64,000 nt of DNA from Olivibacter sp. XZL3 (GCF_004368405.1 NZ_SBJH01000112.1:1-64000); one strand, 5' to 3'; shown: positions 43,183 through 54,941, numbered from the stretch's first letter. The notes: generated by a model from the sequence alone, not told the origin. Numbers and translations are program-made.

Positions 43183-44619
43183 ATGAAGAGATGTTCAAGA
43201 AGGGTGTCGGCAACAATAATACCTATGTTGCTAATAGTATTTGTTTGCAGCTGTGCAAGTTACCATGATCGAGTGGCCTCATACTACAGAAAAATAGCAG
43301 AGGGCAATTTTCAAGCGGCAGAAAATGATTTAACGAAAAACCCCCTGCTAAAGAAACCACGAAATAAGCTTCTTTATTTAATGGAACTCGGACGCGTTAG
43401 TCAATTGAATGGAAATTACGAGGCCAGTAATCGGTATTTAAACGAAGCAGATAGACTGCTTGAAATCGGGTTGGGAAACACAAAGGATGCGATAGTAGGT
43501 GCTCTGGTAAACCCAATGACCCAGAACTACAAAGGTGAAGATTTCGAAAAGTTTATGGTTCATTATTACAAAGCCCTCAACTACATTTATTTGAACAACA
43601 CAGAGGAAGCGATCGTAGAAGCTAGGCGTATTACGCTGCAGTCTCAAATACAGGCCGACAAGCACAATGAAAAGTCCAACAGATACAGTCAAGATGCTTT
43701 TTCGCTTATGCTGCAAGGGCTTATCTATGAGCACGACCGAGACGTCAATAACGCTTTTATCGCTTATAGGAACGCAGTTGAAGTCTATTTAAAACAGAAA
43801 GACAGCACCTATTATAATACCCATATTCCAGCCAGCTTAAAATATGATGTCATGCGAATGGCCTATCTTAATGGTTTCGAATCGGAACTTCAACGGTTCG
43901 AGACAATTTTCAACATGCCTTATAAACATTATCAACCAGGGCCGGGAGGGGAGTTGGTTTTATTTTGGGAGAACGGTTTGGCACCCATTAAAAGGCAAGA
44001 AGATTTGGTGTTCTCGTTGGTTGAAGGCAGTAGCGGTGATTTTGTGTTTACCAATGCCGCAGGCACTATACTTATCCCGATAGATCGGGATGTGTATGAT
44101 CATAATAAGACACGATTAAATGATGTACACAGTGTGCATATAGCGTACCCCACGTACATCTCAAAGCCAGCGTATTTTTCAGATGCCGTGGTAAAGATGG
44201 ACAGCGGCGATTTTTATTTTGAAAAAGCCGAGGACATCAACGCGCTGGCTCTAGAAACGCTAAAACAACGCTTCGGCAAGGAGAGGGGGAAAACGCTCAC
44301 GCGGCTAGCAATAAAGAAAGGCGCAGAATATGCGCTAAAGGAAAGTGCTAAAGGCAGCGGAAAGAACGGAAAGGATAATGCTGTTTTGGAAGGATTGGGA
44401 TTTGGGGTTCAGCTATACAGCTTGCTATCGGAAAAAGCAGATACCCGTAATTGGCAATCCCTCCCCAATCAAATCTTGTACACCAGAGTTCCATTAGTAT
44501 TGGGAGAGAACAAGCTCACCCTCCAATTTAGCGCCAGTGATGGTAGTACCCGATCCGACACGCTGACCTTGAAGGGCGATGGAAGCTTGCAATTTTTAAG
44601 CTATCCAACCCTGCGCTAA
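43183..44619 (+). CDS. COG3014-family lipoprotein
   Basis: A 478-residue lipoprotein (lipobox VCSC, Cys24). TPR-like helical repeats fill about residues 30-230 (NKLLYLMELGRVSQLNGNYE; ALNYIYLNNTEEAIVEARR), then a beta-rich middle and a C-terminal domain with TRNWQSLPNQILYTRVPL. COG3014 proteins habitually accompany LpoB-like proteins, as here. Function unknown; probable envelope complex. Confidence 0.75.
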   Translation: MKRCSRRVSATIIPMLLIVFVCSCASYHDRVASYYRKIAEGNFQAAENDLTKNPLLKKPRNKLLYLMELGRVSQLNGNYEASNRYLNEADRLLEIGLGNTKDAIVGALVNPMTQNYKGEDFEKFMVHYYKALNYIYLNNTEEAIVEARRITLQSQIQADKHNEKSNRYSQDAFSLMLQGLIYEHDRDVNNAFIAYRNAVEVYLKQKDSTYYNTHIPASLKYDVMRMAYLNGFESELQRFETIFNMPYKHYQPGPGGELVLFWENGLAPIKRQEDLVFSLVEGSSGDFVFTNAAGTILIPIDRDVYDHNKTRLNDVHSVHIAYPTYISKPAYFSDAVVKMDSGDFYFEKAEDINALALETLKQRFGKERGKTLTRLAIKKGAEYALKESAKGSGKNGKDNAVLEGLGFGVQLYSLLSEKADTRNWQSLPNQILYTRVPLVLGENKLTLQFSASDGSTRSDTLTLKGDGSLQFLSYPTLR

Positions 44620-44644
44620 GGATTGAACCTGTTTCGGGCATACC

Positions 44645-46231
44645 TTACCACTCGCTGGTTTCGTGGAAAACGATATCAGGGTATTCACGCATGGTCGAAT
44701 CGATATCCCATTTAGAGTTCGAAAGATATACCGGTCTGTTTTCTTTGTCGAAAGCAATTCGACTGGCTTGCGATCGCATCAATTTATCGATTTCACTTTG
44801 ATTATCAGAAGTTATCCAACTGGCTTTCGTGAAACTGATGGCTCTGAAATTACAGGATGCTCCATATTCGTGAAGTAACCTAAATTTGATGACTTCAAAC
44901 TGAAGTTCACCTACAGTTCCAACGAATTTCCTGCTTCCCAGATTTTGCGTAAACAACTGCGCAACTCCTTCGTCTACCAATTGCGTAATGCCTTTTTCGA
45001 GTTGTTTCGTTTTCATTGGATCTAAGTTCTCTAACTCTTTAAAGATCTCCGGAGAAAAACTAGGTATCCCTAGATATTTTAATGTCTCGCCCTCTGTCAA
45101 CGTGTCACCGATCTTAAAGTTCCCTGCATCGTATAATCCGATTACATCGCCTGGCCAGGCCTCTTCTACCAGACTCTTTGCGTCTGCCATGAAGCTGGTG
45201 GGAGATGCAAATTTCAACTTCTTATTCAGTCGAATATGCTGATAAAACTTATTGCGTTCGAACTTCCCGGAGCATACCCGGCAAAAAGCAATACGGTCGC
45301 GGTGATTGGGATCAAGGTTGGCATGTATTTTAAAAATAAATCCGGAAAACGGCTTTTCATTCGGCTGCACAGTACGCTTATCCGTTTCCCTTGCTTGCGG
45401 TTCGGGTGCAATTTCCACGAAAGTGTCCAACAATTCTTCAATACCGAAGTTATTGATCGCGCTCCCGAAAAAAACAGGCGCCAGATAGCCCGAGCGATAA
45501 AGTGTTAAATCGAAGGGCTCGTAAACGCCCTCCACCAACTCAACCTCGTCACGCAATTTATTCGCGGCTTTTTCGCCTAGCTGCTTATCCAGTTCTTTGC
45601 TTGAAATATCCTCAACTTGAATATATTCATCCGATATATTCATTTTATTATCGCCGCTAAACAGTTTGAGCTGCTTTTTATAAAGATGGTACACACCCGC
45701 GAACGTGCTGCCGATTCCAATAGGCCAGCTAAGCGGACGCGTTGAAATATTCAATTCTTTTTCGATCTCTTCTAACAAGTCGAACGGATCTTTCCCTTCT
45801 CGATCCATTTTATTAATGAAAACCATCACAGGGATGTGCCGCATTCGACAGACGTTCATTAATTTTCTGGTTTGCTCTTCCACGCCCTTCACACAATCCA
45901 CAACCAAAATCACCGAATCCACTGCAGTCAACGTACGGTAGGTGTCTTCCGCAAAATCTTTGTGGCCGGGGGTGTCCAATATATTTATCTTTCGATCTTT
46001 ATAGATAAATCCCATTACAGACGTAGCAACCGATATACCGCGCTGCTTTTCGATTTCCATGAAGTCCGAAGTGGCAGTTTTCTCAGCTTTATTTCGTTTA
46101 ACGGTGCCAGCCTTCTGTATAGCACCACCAAATAACAGCAGTTTTTCTGTTAAGGTAGTTTTACCGGCATCGGGGTGGCTTATTATTCCAAAAATTCTTC
46201 GCTTATTTATCTCTACTTGTAAGTTACTCAT
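44645..46231 (-). CDS. prfC: Peptide chain release factor 3
   Basis: A 528-residue translational GTPase. G1 is [16 protein letters not shown], switch [16 protein letters not shown] and G4 [10 protein letters not shown]. The C-terminal half keeps the RF3 pattern ([18 protein letters not shown]). Releases RF1/RF2 after termination. ATG 46231 gives the standard start; an upstream TTG is ignored. Confidence 0.95.
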   Translation of the reverse strand: MSNLQVEINKRRIFGIISHPDAGKTTLTEKLLLFGGAIQKAGTVKRNKAEKTATSDFMEIEKQRGISVATSVMGFIYKDRKINILDTPGHKDFAEDTYRTLTAVDSVILVVDCVKGVEEQTRKLMNVCRMRHIPVMVFINKMDREGKDPFDLLEEIEKELNISTRPLSWPIGIGSTFAGVYHLYKKQLKLFSGDNKMNISDEYIQVEDISSKELDKQLGEKAANKLRDEVELVEGVYEPFDLTLYRSGYLAPVFFGSAINNFGIEELLDTFVEIAPEPQARETDKRTVQPNEKPFSGFIFKIHANLDPNHRDRIAFCRVCSGKFERNKFYQHIRLNKKLKFASPTSFMADAKSLVEEAWPGDVIGLYDAGNFKIGDTLTEGETLKYLGIPSFSPEIFKELENLDPMKTKQLEKGITQLVDEGVAQLFTQNLGSRKFVGTVGELQFEVIKFRLLHEYGASCNFRAISFTKASWITSDNQSEIDKLMRSQASRIAFDKENRPVYLSNSKWDIDSTMREYPDIVFHETSEW

Positions 46232-46255
46232 TGTTAGCAACGAAATTTAAGGGGA

Positions 46256-46263
46256 CAAAGGTA
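46256..46263 (-). promoter_or_regulatory. Candidate -7 element of prfC
   Basis: TACCTTTG on the minus strand, 24 bases before the prfC ATG. No clear TTG box. Confidence 0.4.
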
Positions 46264-46396
46264 AGGATTAAATCGGTAGTTTTTCTTATTCACCACAGGA
46301 AATGAAGGGCAATTAAGGTCACTTTGCCGATTCTTCGTATTGCTAAGCGGATCGCTGACTAAACTTGACTTTCCTTTTACAAAAATGTATATTTCC

Positions 46397-46429
46397 TTGT
46401 CGCGGATCTGAAAAAAAATCGTACTTTTG
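46397..46429 (+). promoter_or_regulatory. Promoter of guaB
   Basis: TTG (46397-46399), 22-base spacer, TACTTTTG (46422-46429). Both boxes fit the Bacteroidota consensus and lie 33 bases before the ATG. Confidence 0.6.
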
Positions 46430-46444
46430 CCTGGCAAATAGTAA

Positions 46445-47938
<1,494 letters not shown>

Positions 47939-47959
47939 CGAAAAACGATTTAGCAAGTA

Positions 47960-47996
47960 AAAGGCCGTAGAATTTCCATATTCTGCGGCCTTTTTG
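47960..47996 (+). terminator. Rho-independent terminator of guaB
   Basis: A 14-base stem (AAGGCCGTAGAAT side, one G-U pair) closes with ATTCTGCGGCCTT around TTCCAT and is followed by T5. Confidence 0.85.
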
Positions 47997-48007
47997 ATTT
48001 ACGGCTA

Positions 48008-48033
48008 TTTTTATAACCAAAATGTTATAAAAA
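48008..48033. repeat. Inverted repeat in the region before the sugar operon
   Basis: TTTTTATAAC (48008-48017) is exactly inverted at 48024-48033 around CAAAAT. It could be an AT-rich operator or structure. The surrounding 47997-48357 region (361 bases) otherwise shows nothing I can name; no TAnnTTTG promoter was found for the following operon. Confidence 0.4.
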
Positions 48034-48357
48034 GAAATCTCTTTTAGCTGTTTCTCCTCTTAATGTATTTAGTACAGTCTGATTATCAATTAGTTCTGTT
48101 GAACCCTGCTGTGTTAATAATAATTGGACTGCTTTTATCGTTTCAATAAAGTTCAAATAAATTTTATGCGCATTTTGGTTTTTTTAAAAAATCGACTACA
48201 TTTAGTAAATTTTAGCTGAAACATTTCTGCAAAAAGGCAGAAAGGGCATTGAACAAAGCAACCAGAAAAGCTAACATAAACTATTTATAACTAACAATTT
48301 AGATGATAAAAATTAAATTTATTATTAACGCAACCAAATCTTAGACTAACCCACTTT

Positions 48358-49596
48358 ATGAACACTATTACTCGTGCAAAATTGTCATTCATGATGTTCC
48401 TGGAATTTTTTATTTGGGGAGCATGGTTTGTAACCCTAGGTACATTCTTGAACATCAACTTAAATGCATCGGGGCTGGAGAGCGCCAATGTGTTTTCAAC
48501 GCAGTCGTTTGGTGCTATTATTGCGCCTTTCATTATAGGTTTAATAGCCGACCGTTACTTCAACGCCGAACGAATTTTGGGTGTGCTCCATTTAATCGGT
48601 GCTTTTTTAATGTACAAAATGTATAGTGCTCCTGATGTAGGCGTGTTTTATCCCTATGTCTTAGCTTACATGATTGGCTATATGCCCACACTAGCGCTTG
48701 TAAATTCTGTCTCTTTTCGACAAATGCAAAATCCCGAAAAAGAGTTTTCTTCGATACGCGTCTGGGGAACAATCGGTTGGATCGTTGCAGGTTTAGTGAT
48801 CAGTTACGTGTTCAACTGGGATTCGGGCGATAATTTAAAAGCCGGAGCGTTACGGAACACCTTCTTAATGGCAGGTATCGCTTCTTTCATATTAGGTTTA
48901 TATAGCTTTATTCTTCCTAAGACACCTCCGATAGCTCGCGAGGCAGGCGAGAAGAGCAGTATTTCTGAAATTTTAGGCCTGGACGCGTTAAAACTATTGA
49001 ACAAAAAAGATTTTTTGATATTTTTTATTTCAGCTATTCTCATTTGTATTCCGCTTGCATTTTATTATCAGAACGCAAATCCGTTCTTGTCCGACATCGG
49101 ATTGCCTAACCCTACGGGGAAAATGGCAATAGGCCAAGTTTCTGAGGCGTTTTTCCTGTTACTCCTACCTGTCTTCTTTAGTCGTTTTGGATTTAAGAAA
49201 ACGATCTTATTCGGCATGTTGGCTTGGGCCATAAGGTATGCTTTCTTCGCCTATGGTAATGCTGATGAACTATCCTTTTTATTGATTATCGGTATTGCAC
49301 TCCATGGTATATGTTATGACTTTTTCTTTGTTTCGGGTCAAATCTATACAGACGCCCGTGCAGGTGAAAAATACAAGTCATCCGCTCAAGGCTTGGTTAC
49401 ATTGGCAACATACGGTGTGGGCATGTTAATAGGCTTTTGGGTGGCCGGTTTTGTAACGGAGTATTATAAAGAAGCAGCTGTTGACAATTTATGGCAACAT
49501 GTTTGGGTGGTGCCGGCTTCGATAGCGGCTGTTATATTTGTATTATTTGCACTTTTCTTCAAGGAAAAGAAGGAAGTCAGTGTAAGTTACGAATAG
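48358..49596 (+). CDS. NupG-family nucleoside/sugar MFS transporter
   Basis: A 412-residue 12-helix permease. FLEFFIWGAWFVTLGTFL and SSIRVWGTIGWIVAGLVISY are characteristic of NupG-type nucleoside:H+ symporters. In Bacteroidota such proteins often sit in carbohydrate loci, and here three periplasmic oxidation genes follow, so the cargo may be a sugar or keto-sugar. Confidence 0.8.
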   Translation: MNTITRAKLSFMMFLEFFIWGAWFVTLGTFLNINLNASGLESANVFSTQSFGAIIAPFIIGLIADRYFNAERILGVLHLIGAFLMYKMYSAPDVGVFYPYVLAYMIGYMPTLALVNSVSFRQMQNPEKEFSSIRVWGTIGWIVAGLVISYVFNWDSGDNLKAGALRNTFLMAGIASFILGLYSFILPKTPPIAREAGEKSSISEILGLDALKLLNKKDFLIFFISAILICIPLAFYYQNANPFLSDIGLPNPTGKMAIGQVSEAFFLLLLPVFFSRFGFKKTILFGMLAWAIRYAFFAYGNADELSFLLIIGIALHGICYDFFFVSGQIYTDARAGEKYKSSAQGLVTLATYGVGMLIGFWVAGFVTEYYKEAAVDNLWQHVWVVPASIAAVIFVLFALFFKEKKEVSVSYE

Positions 49597-49668
49597 GGCG
49601 GGTGACAATTGAATACATAACAGTAAATTACTAACTGAATACTAAAACGACAATAAACTAAATCAATT

Positions 49669-51348
49669 ATGGCAGAGAATGTATATGATGCGATAGTAAT
49701 CGGATCAGGTATCAGCGGAGGCTGGGCAGCCAAAGAATTAACAGAAAAGGGCCTCAAAACAATTATGTTGGAGCGGGGTAGAAACATCGAACACATAAAA
49801 GATTATGAAAGTCCGAATAAGAACCCTTGGGACTTTCCTCATAGAGGTGGCAGAACACAAAAGATGATCGAAGACTATCCCGTCCTGAAAAGGGATTATC
49901 CACTCAACGAAACCAACTTGAATTATTGGGTAAATGAGAAGGAAAGTCCTTATGTGGAAATAAAACGGTTCGATTGGTATAGAGGTTATCATGTGGGGGG
50001 ACGTTCCTTAATGTGGGGTCGCCAAAGTTATCGTTGGAGCGATCTGGATTTCGAAGCGAATTTAAAAGACGGAATTGCGGTGGACTGGCCTATCAGATAC
50101 AAAGACATTGATCCATGGTACAGCTATGCGGAGAAATTCGCCGGCATCAGCGGAAACCGCGACGGTTTAGCGGTTTTACCAGATGGTGAGTTCATGCCTC
50201 CGATGGAGATGAATGTGGTAGAAAAGGACGTCGCAGCAAGGATTAAACAGCATTTCGGCGGTAAACGCCACTTTATTATTGGACGTACCGCTAACATTAC
50301 TGTTCCGCACAACGGCCGGGTGAACTGCCAGTACCAAAACAAATGTTGGTTGGGGTGTAATTTTGGAGCTTATTTCAGTACCCAGTCGGCAACCCTACCC
50401 GCGGCAGCAAAAACCGGTAACCTAACGGTTAGGCCTTGGTCAATCGTTACCAAAATTATCTATGACAAAGATACAAAGAAGGCAAAAGGTGTCGAGGTAT
50501 TAGATGCACAAAACAACCAGACATATGAGTATTTTGCTAAGATAATCTTCGTGAATGCTTCGGCTCTTAACTCGGCTTGGATATTAATGAACTCAGCAAC
50601 CGACGTCTGGGAAGGAGGTCTCGGCAGTAGCAGTGGCGAACTTGGCCACAATGTGATGGATCATCATCTAGGTGTAGGGGCCAGCGGAAGAGTGGAAGGC
50701 TATGAGGATAAATATTATTTTGGTAGGCGGGCGAACGGCTTGTATATACCGCGCTTTCAGAATGTCGACGGCGACAAGAGAGATTACCTAAGAGGTTTCG
50801 GCTATCAGGGCGCTGCCAGCAGGCAAGGCTGGAGCAGAAATGTTGCGGAAATGAGTATAGGTGCCGAGCTGAAAGAAGAACTGTGCGAACCAGGATCGTG
50901 GACGATCGGTTTCGGTGGCTTTGGTGAAATCTTACCTTATCACGAAAACAAGATAACGCTAGATAAAGAGAAGAAAGACAAGTGGGGACTGCCCGTATTA
51001 GCCTTCGACGTCGAAATTAAAGAGAACGAGATTAAGATGCGTAAGGATATGGCAGAAGAAGCAAAAGCAATGCTGGAGGCCGTTGGCGTGAAGGATGTAT
51101 TTACATACGACCGCGAATATGGCTTCGGTCAGGGAATACATGAAATGGGGACCGCAAGAATGGGCAGAGATCCGAAAACATCTGTGTTGAACGCTAATAA
51201 CCAGGTTTGGGATGCACCTAATGTGTTTGTGACAGATGGCGCTTGTATGACCTCCGCTGCATGTGTGAATCCTTCATTGACGTATATGGCATTGACAGCT
51301 CGTGCTGCCGACTTCGCTGTTAAAGAATTAAAAAAGGGCAATATTTAA
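49669..51348 (+). CDS. GMC-family FAD-dependent sugar dehydrogenase subunit
   Basis: A 559-residue GMC oxidoreductase. FAD motif IVIGSGISGGWAAKELTE; active-site His in GIHEMGTARMG and Asn in CVNPSLTYMALTARAADF. It has no signal peptide; in the homologous gluconate/glycoside dehydrogenases the Tat signal of the small subunit exports the complex. Predicted to oxidise a sugar or glycoside, possibly at C3, in the periplasm. The small subunit is encoded two genes on. Confidence 0.85.
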   Translation: MAENVYDAIVIGSGISGGWAAKELTEKGLKTIMLERGRNIEHIKDYESPNKNPWDFPHRGGRTQKMIEDYPVLKRDYPLNETNLNYWVNEKESPYVEIKRFDWYRGYHVGGRSLMWGRQSYRWSDLDFEANLKDGIAVDWPIRYKDIDPWYSYAEKFAGISGNRDGLAVLPDGEFMPPMEMNVVEKDVAARIKQHFGGKRHFIIGRTANITVPHNGRVNCQYQNKCWLGCNFGAYFSTQSATLPAAAKTGNLTVRPWSIVTKIIYDKDTKKAKGVEVLDAQNNQTYEYFAKIIFVNASALNSAWILMNSATDVWEGGLGSSSGELGHNVMDHHLGVGASGRVEGYEDKYYFGRRANGLYIPRFQNVDGDKRDYLRGFGYQGAASRQGWSRNVAEMSIGAELKEELCEPGSWTIGFGGFGEILPYHENKITLDKEKKDKWGLPVLAFDVEIKENEIKMRKDMAEEAKAMLEAVGVKDVFTYDREYGFGQGIHEMGTARMGRDPKTSVLNANNQVWDAPNVFVTDGACMTSAACVNPSLTYMALTARAADFAVKELKKGNI

Positions 51349-51370
51349 GTTCACCAATTATATATTAATC

Positions 51371-52828
51371 ATGTCTGATACTAATAAGAAAAACAACTCA
51401 CAAACAAACGAATCGAGGAGAAGCTTCATTAAAGCTGGTGCATTAGCGGCAGCAGGTTTTATGATTGTTCCGAGACACGTTTTAGGAGGCACCGGTTTTA
51501 TCGCTCCAAGTGATAAACTACAGGTTGCAGGCATCGGCGTCGGAGGGAAGGGGTCAAGCGATATCAACGCATTTTTTGAAAGTGGAAAAGCGGATATCGC
51601 CTTTTTATGTGACGTTGATGATAGAAGAGCTGCTGGTTCTGTAAAAAAGTTCCCTAAAGCTAAATACTATAAAGATTACAGAGAAATGCTTGATAAGGAA
51701 CACAAGCATATCGATGCGGTTTCTGTGTCGACTCCCGATCACAACCATGCGATTCAAGCCCTTGCTGCTATGCAATTGGGAAAGCATGTTTACGTGCAAA
51801 AACCGTTAACTCATGACGTTTGGGAAGCGCGCGTATTAACGGATGCGGCAAAGAAATACAAAGTTGTAACACAAATGGGCAACCAGGGGGCTTCAAACGA
51901 TGGTCCAAGACAAGCACGTGAGTGGTACGAGGCAGGAATCATCGGTGACGTCCACACAGTGTATTGCTGGACTGATAGACCTGTGTGGCCTTCGGGCATT
52001 AAGTGGCCTACAGAAACTGCAGAAATTCCGAAGGAATTGGATTGGGACCTATGGTTGGGTACGGCTCCTCAAAAGGATTATGTTGACAAGCTCGTACCGT
52101 TCAACTGGCGAGGCTGGTGGGATTACGGAACGGGCGCTTTAGGCGATATGGGATGTCATTTGTTAGAATTACCTTTCAGCGTACTCGGACTGAGTTATGT
52201 ACAAGACGTTCAAGCAAGTGTGGGTACTGTGTATGTCGATGAATTCAAGCGTGGGTATTTCCCTGAGAGCTGCCCTCCATCGAGTCACGCTACGCTTACG
52301 TTCCCGAAAGGAACGAGAACGAGCGAACCGGTAACATTACATTGGATGGACGGAGGTATTCAACCCGAACGCCCCGAAGAATTGGAACCAAACGAAATTT
52401 ATGGCGATGGCGGAAATGGTATCTTATTAATAGGTACAAAAGGGAAAATTCTTGCCGATACCTATGGCAAAAATGCTCGTTTGTTGCCAACCTCTAAAAC
52501 CTCGACCGTTAACGTGCCGAAGAAATACGATCGCGTCCCCGATCAGGAAAGAGGTCATTACGCGCAATGGGTAGAAGCCTGTATCGCCGGTTATGGTAAT
52601 AAGGCGGTAAGCTCGCCTTTTGAAATTGCGGGACCGCTTACTGAGGCCTTATTGATGGCTAATTTAGCCATTAGAGGAGCCGATTTACGGATTAATAATG
52701 AATACCCGGGCCGTAACATTAAGTTAATGTGGGACAACAACGCCATGAAGGTCACTAACTTTGACGATGTAAACCAATTCGTTAAACGAAATTACCGATC
52801 GGGTTGGGATATAAACTATAAAATTTAA
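51371..52828 (+). CDS. Gfo/Idh/MocA-family oxidoreductase with Tat signal
   Basis: A 485-residue protein with twin-arginine signal SRRSFIKAGALAAAGFMIVP (residues 15-35). The NAD(P)-binding N-terminal half reads LQVAGIGVGGKGSSDINAF, then VSVSTPDHNHAIQALAAM and GKHVYVQKPLTHDVWEAR (the family Lys-Pro dipeptide). Exported family members keep a bound cofactor and act on sugars or glycosides. Its place between the GMC and small-subunit genes supports a joint pathway. Confidence 0.85.
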   Translation: MSDTNKKNNSQTNESRRSFIKAGALAAAGFMIVPRHVLGGTGFIAPSDKLQVAGIGVGGKGSSDINAFFESGKADIAFLCDVDDRRAAGSVKKFPKAKYYKDYREMLDKEHKHIDAVSVSTPDHNHAIQALAAMQLGKHVYVQKPLTHDVWEARVLTDAAKKYKVVTQMGNQGASNDGPRQAREWYEAGIIGDVHTVYCWTDRPVWPSGIKWPTETAEIPKELDWDLWLGTAPQKDYVDKLVPFNWRGWWDYGTGALGDMGCHLLELPFSVLGLSYVQDVQASVGTVYVDEFKRGYFPESCPPSSHATLTFPKGTRTSEPVTLHWMDGGIQPERPEELEPNEIYGDGGNGILLIGTKGKILADTYGKNARLLPTSKTSTVNVPKKYDRVPDQERGHYAQWVEACIAGYGNKAVSSPFEIAGPLTEALLMANLAIRGADLRINNEYPGRNIKLMWDNNAMKVTNFDDVNQFVKRNYRSGWDINYKI

Positions 52829-52850
52829 CCGTTATTAAACGAATAAAGAT

Positions 52851-53420
52851 ATGAATAGAAGAGAGGCCTTAACTCGAGTAGCCTGGATAATGGGAGGCAC
52901 GGTAATCGGTGCGAATCTCTTTCTTGAGGGCTGTACTCGTCCAGCGTCAAAGGACGTTGAAAGCTTATTCGAAGAAGATCAAATAGATTATTTAGGTGAT
53001 ATTTCCGAAACGATTTTGCCTAAAACTTCTACACCCGGCGCAAAAGAGGCCGGCGTAGGGGCCTTTATACCCGTGATGGTTCGTGATTGTTATACTGAAG
53101 CAGATCAAAAGGTTTTTCTTGAAGGACTGGGTAAGCTGGAAGACGCGTCAAAAGCTAAATACAGTAAGAAGTTTCAAGAGTTATCTAAAGAAGAGCGTAC
53201 TAGCTTGCTAACTGAAATCGATAAGGAAGCGAGGGAATACAGCACCAATAAAAAAGACGATGATCCGAATCATTATTTCAGCATGATTAAGCAGCTTACC
53301 TTACTTGGCTTCTTCACTTCTGAATTAGGGGCTACGAAAGCGCTGAGATATGTAAAAATCCCTGGTCGCTATGATGGCAATTTTCCTTATAAAAAGGGAG
53401 ATAAAGCCTGGGCAACCTAG
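52851..53420 (+). CDS. Gluconate 2-dehydrogenase subunit 3 family protein (Tat lipoprotein)
   Basis: A 189-residue helical protein with NRREALTRVAWIMGG (twin Arg) and a lipobox-like LEGC (Cys28), so probably a Tat-exported lipoprotein. ISETILPKTSTPGAKEAGVG and a QLTLLGFFTSELGATKALRY segment mark the subunit 3 family. It is the export and assembly partner of the GMC subunit. Terminator follows. Confidence 0.85.
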   Translation: MNRREALTRVAWIMGGTVIGANLFLEGCTRPASKDVESLFEEDQIDYLGDISETILPKTSTPGAKEAGVGAFIPVMVRDCYTEADQKVFLEGLGKLEDASKAKYSKKFQELSKEERTSLLTEIDKEAREYSTNKKDDDPNHYFSMIKQLTLLGFFTSELGATKALRYVKIPGRYDGNFPYKKGDKAWAT

Positions 53421-53445
53421 ATTACCCTAGTGAAAATCATCATAG

Positions 53446-53479
53446 AAAGGTGTTCAAAAATTATTGGACACCTTTTTTT
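53446..53479 (+). terminator. Rho-independent terminator of the sugar-oxidation operon
   Basis: AAAGGTGTTCAA pairs with TTGGACACCTTT (one G-U), followed by a T run. It ends the four-gene operon that starts at 48358. Confidence 0.85.
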
Positions 53480-53532
53480 CGGTCGCTATCTGCAAAACGA
53501 TTTGAATAAAATTGGTAATTTTGCACCGGTTT

Positions 53533-54255
53533 ATGGAGACGCACCCTTCGTTATTTAAATTCAAACAATTCCATGTGGATCAAACTGATGCCGGTATGAA
53601 AATAAATACCGATGGTGTGCTGTTGGGCGCCTTAGCAAGTTGCGCTGCGCCCGGCCGTATACTAGACATCGGATCAGGAACCGGCGTAATTGCGATGATG
53701 ATGGCACAACGTTTTCCGGCGGCCATTATTGATGCCATTGAAAAGGATGAATGGGCAGCACAATTGTCTGACAGGAATTTTAAGAACTCGGTTTTTTCGA
53801 AACGTATGCATGCTTATTGCACTGTTTTTCAGGAGTTCTCGCCACAGGGTGCCTACGATTTGATTGTCAGCAATCCGCCTTTTTTTTTGAATGCGCTGCG
53901 GAGCCCAAATGAGAGAAAGTCCATAGCACGTCATACCGATGAATCGTTTTACGAGGAGCTGATTGAGAAAGCGTTTAACTGGCTTAATGAGGGAGGCGAA
54001 TTACAGCTCGTGCTACCTCCGAATATCAGTGCACACATTCAGCGATACGCTAACGAGTCGGGAGGCTTTTGCCTCGCGAAAACGATCTACTTAAAGTCTT
54101 TTGAAGATAGTGAGCCATTCCGGCACATAATATCTTTGAGAAAAAACGGAACCGCTGAATGCACCGAAGAGATCGCCTTCACGATATATCAACAAAAAGG
54201 CGTGTATTCGGTAGCCTACAAAGAGCTTTTAAAGCCATTTTTTGTTAATTTTTAA
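53533..54255 (+). CDS. trmN6: tRNA1(Val) A37 N6-methyltransferase
   Basis: A 240-residue Rossmann methyltransferase. FKQFHVDQTDAGMKINTDGV is the family N-terminus, ILDIGSGTGVIAMMMAQ binds AdoMet, and SNPPFF is the catalytic N-P-P-F motif for adenine N6. ATG 53533 is chosen over a TTG at 53512. Confidence 0.9.
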   Translation: METHPSLFKFKQFHVDQTDAGMKINTDGVLLGALASCAAPGRILDIGSGTGVIAMMMAQRFPAAIIDAIEKDEWAAQLSDRNFKNSVFSKRMHAYCTVFQEFSPQGAYDLIVSNPPFFLNALRSPNERKSIARHTDESFYEELIEKAFNWLNEGGELQLVLPPNISAHIQRYANESGGFCLAKTIYLKSFEDSEPFRHIISLRKNGTAECTEEIAFTIYQQKGVYSVAYKELLKPFFVNF

Positions 54256-54285
54256 CGCATTAAGAACCGTGAGGGTGCAGAGTTT

Positions 54286-54816
54286 ATGAAAGAGGTAATA
54301 TTAGTAAACGAACAAGACGAGGCTGTCGGTAGCATGGAGAAATTAGAGGCTCACCAAAAGGGCTTATTACATCGAGCTTTCAGCATTTTCATTTTTAATC
54401 CGGACGGAGAATTGCTTTTACAAAGGCGTGCTATCGAAAAATATCACAGTGGCGGATTGTGGACGAACACTTGCTGTAGTCATCCGGAACCGGGCGAGAG
54501 TTTATTGTCGGCAGGAAATCGCAGGCTGATGGAAGAAATGGGGTTTAGTGCCTCCATTAGGCCTCTTTTTGCCTTTGTATATAAAGCCCCATTTCCTAAT
54601 GGCTTGATAGAACACGAATTCGACCATGTATTTGTAGGAGAATTCAATGGACCAGTGCAAGCTAATGAGGAAGAGGTTATGGAATATAAGTGGATTTCCT
54701 ATCAAAGTCTAAAAGAAGTGACTTTGTCCAAGCCGGAAAATTTTACTTTCTGGTTCTTAGAAGTCTACGACCGCGTTTTTAAGCAGTATGCCGAAATGAA
54801 CAATAGCAGGCTTTGA
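54286..54816 (+). CDS. idi: Isopentenyl-diphosphate delta-isomerase, type 1
   Basis: A 176-residue Nudix-fold isomerase. Catalytic Cys in TNTCCSHPEPGE, Nudix-like helix RRLMEEMGFS, Glu in EHEFDHVFVG and EVMEYKWIS. Interconverts IPP and DMAPP. Thirty bases after trmN6 in the same direction. Confidence 0.93.
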   Translation: MKEVILVNEQDEAVGSMEKLEAHQKGLLHRAFSIFIFNPDGELLLQRRAIEKYHSGGLWTNTCCSHPEPGESLLSAGNRRLMEEMGFSASIRPLFAFVYKAPFPNGLIEHEFDHVFVGEFNGPVQANEEEVMEYKWISYQSLKEVTLSKPENFTFWFLEVYDRVFKQYAEMNNSRL

Positions 54817-54941
54817 ACTCAAAGCATTTGTTACACTTACAATTGTTATTTAAAGCAAAAAATAAATCTTTGTAAAAGAGTTCTTTATGCATGATAGCCA
54901 AATTGCTGGTAAGAAAAATTTTTTGAACCAAAAACGAGTAC

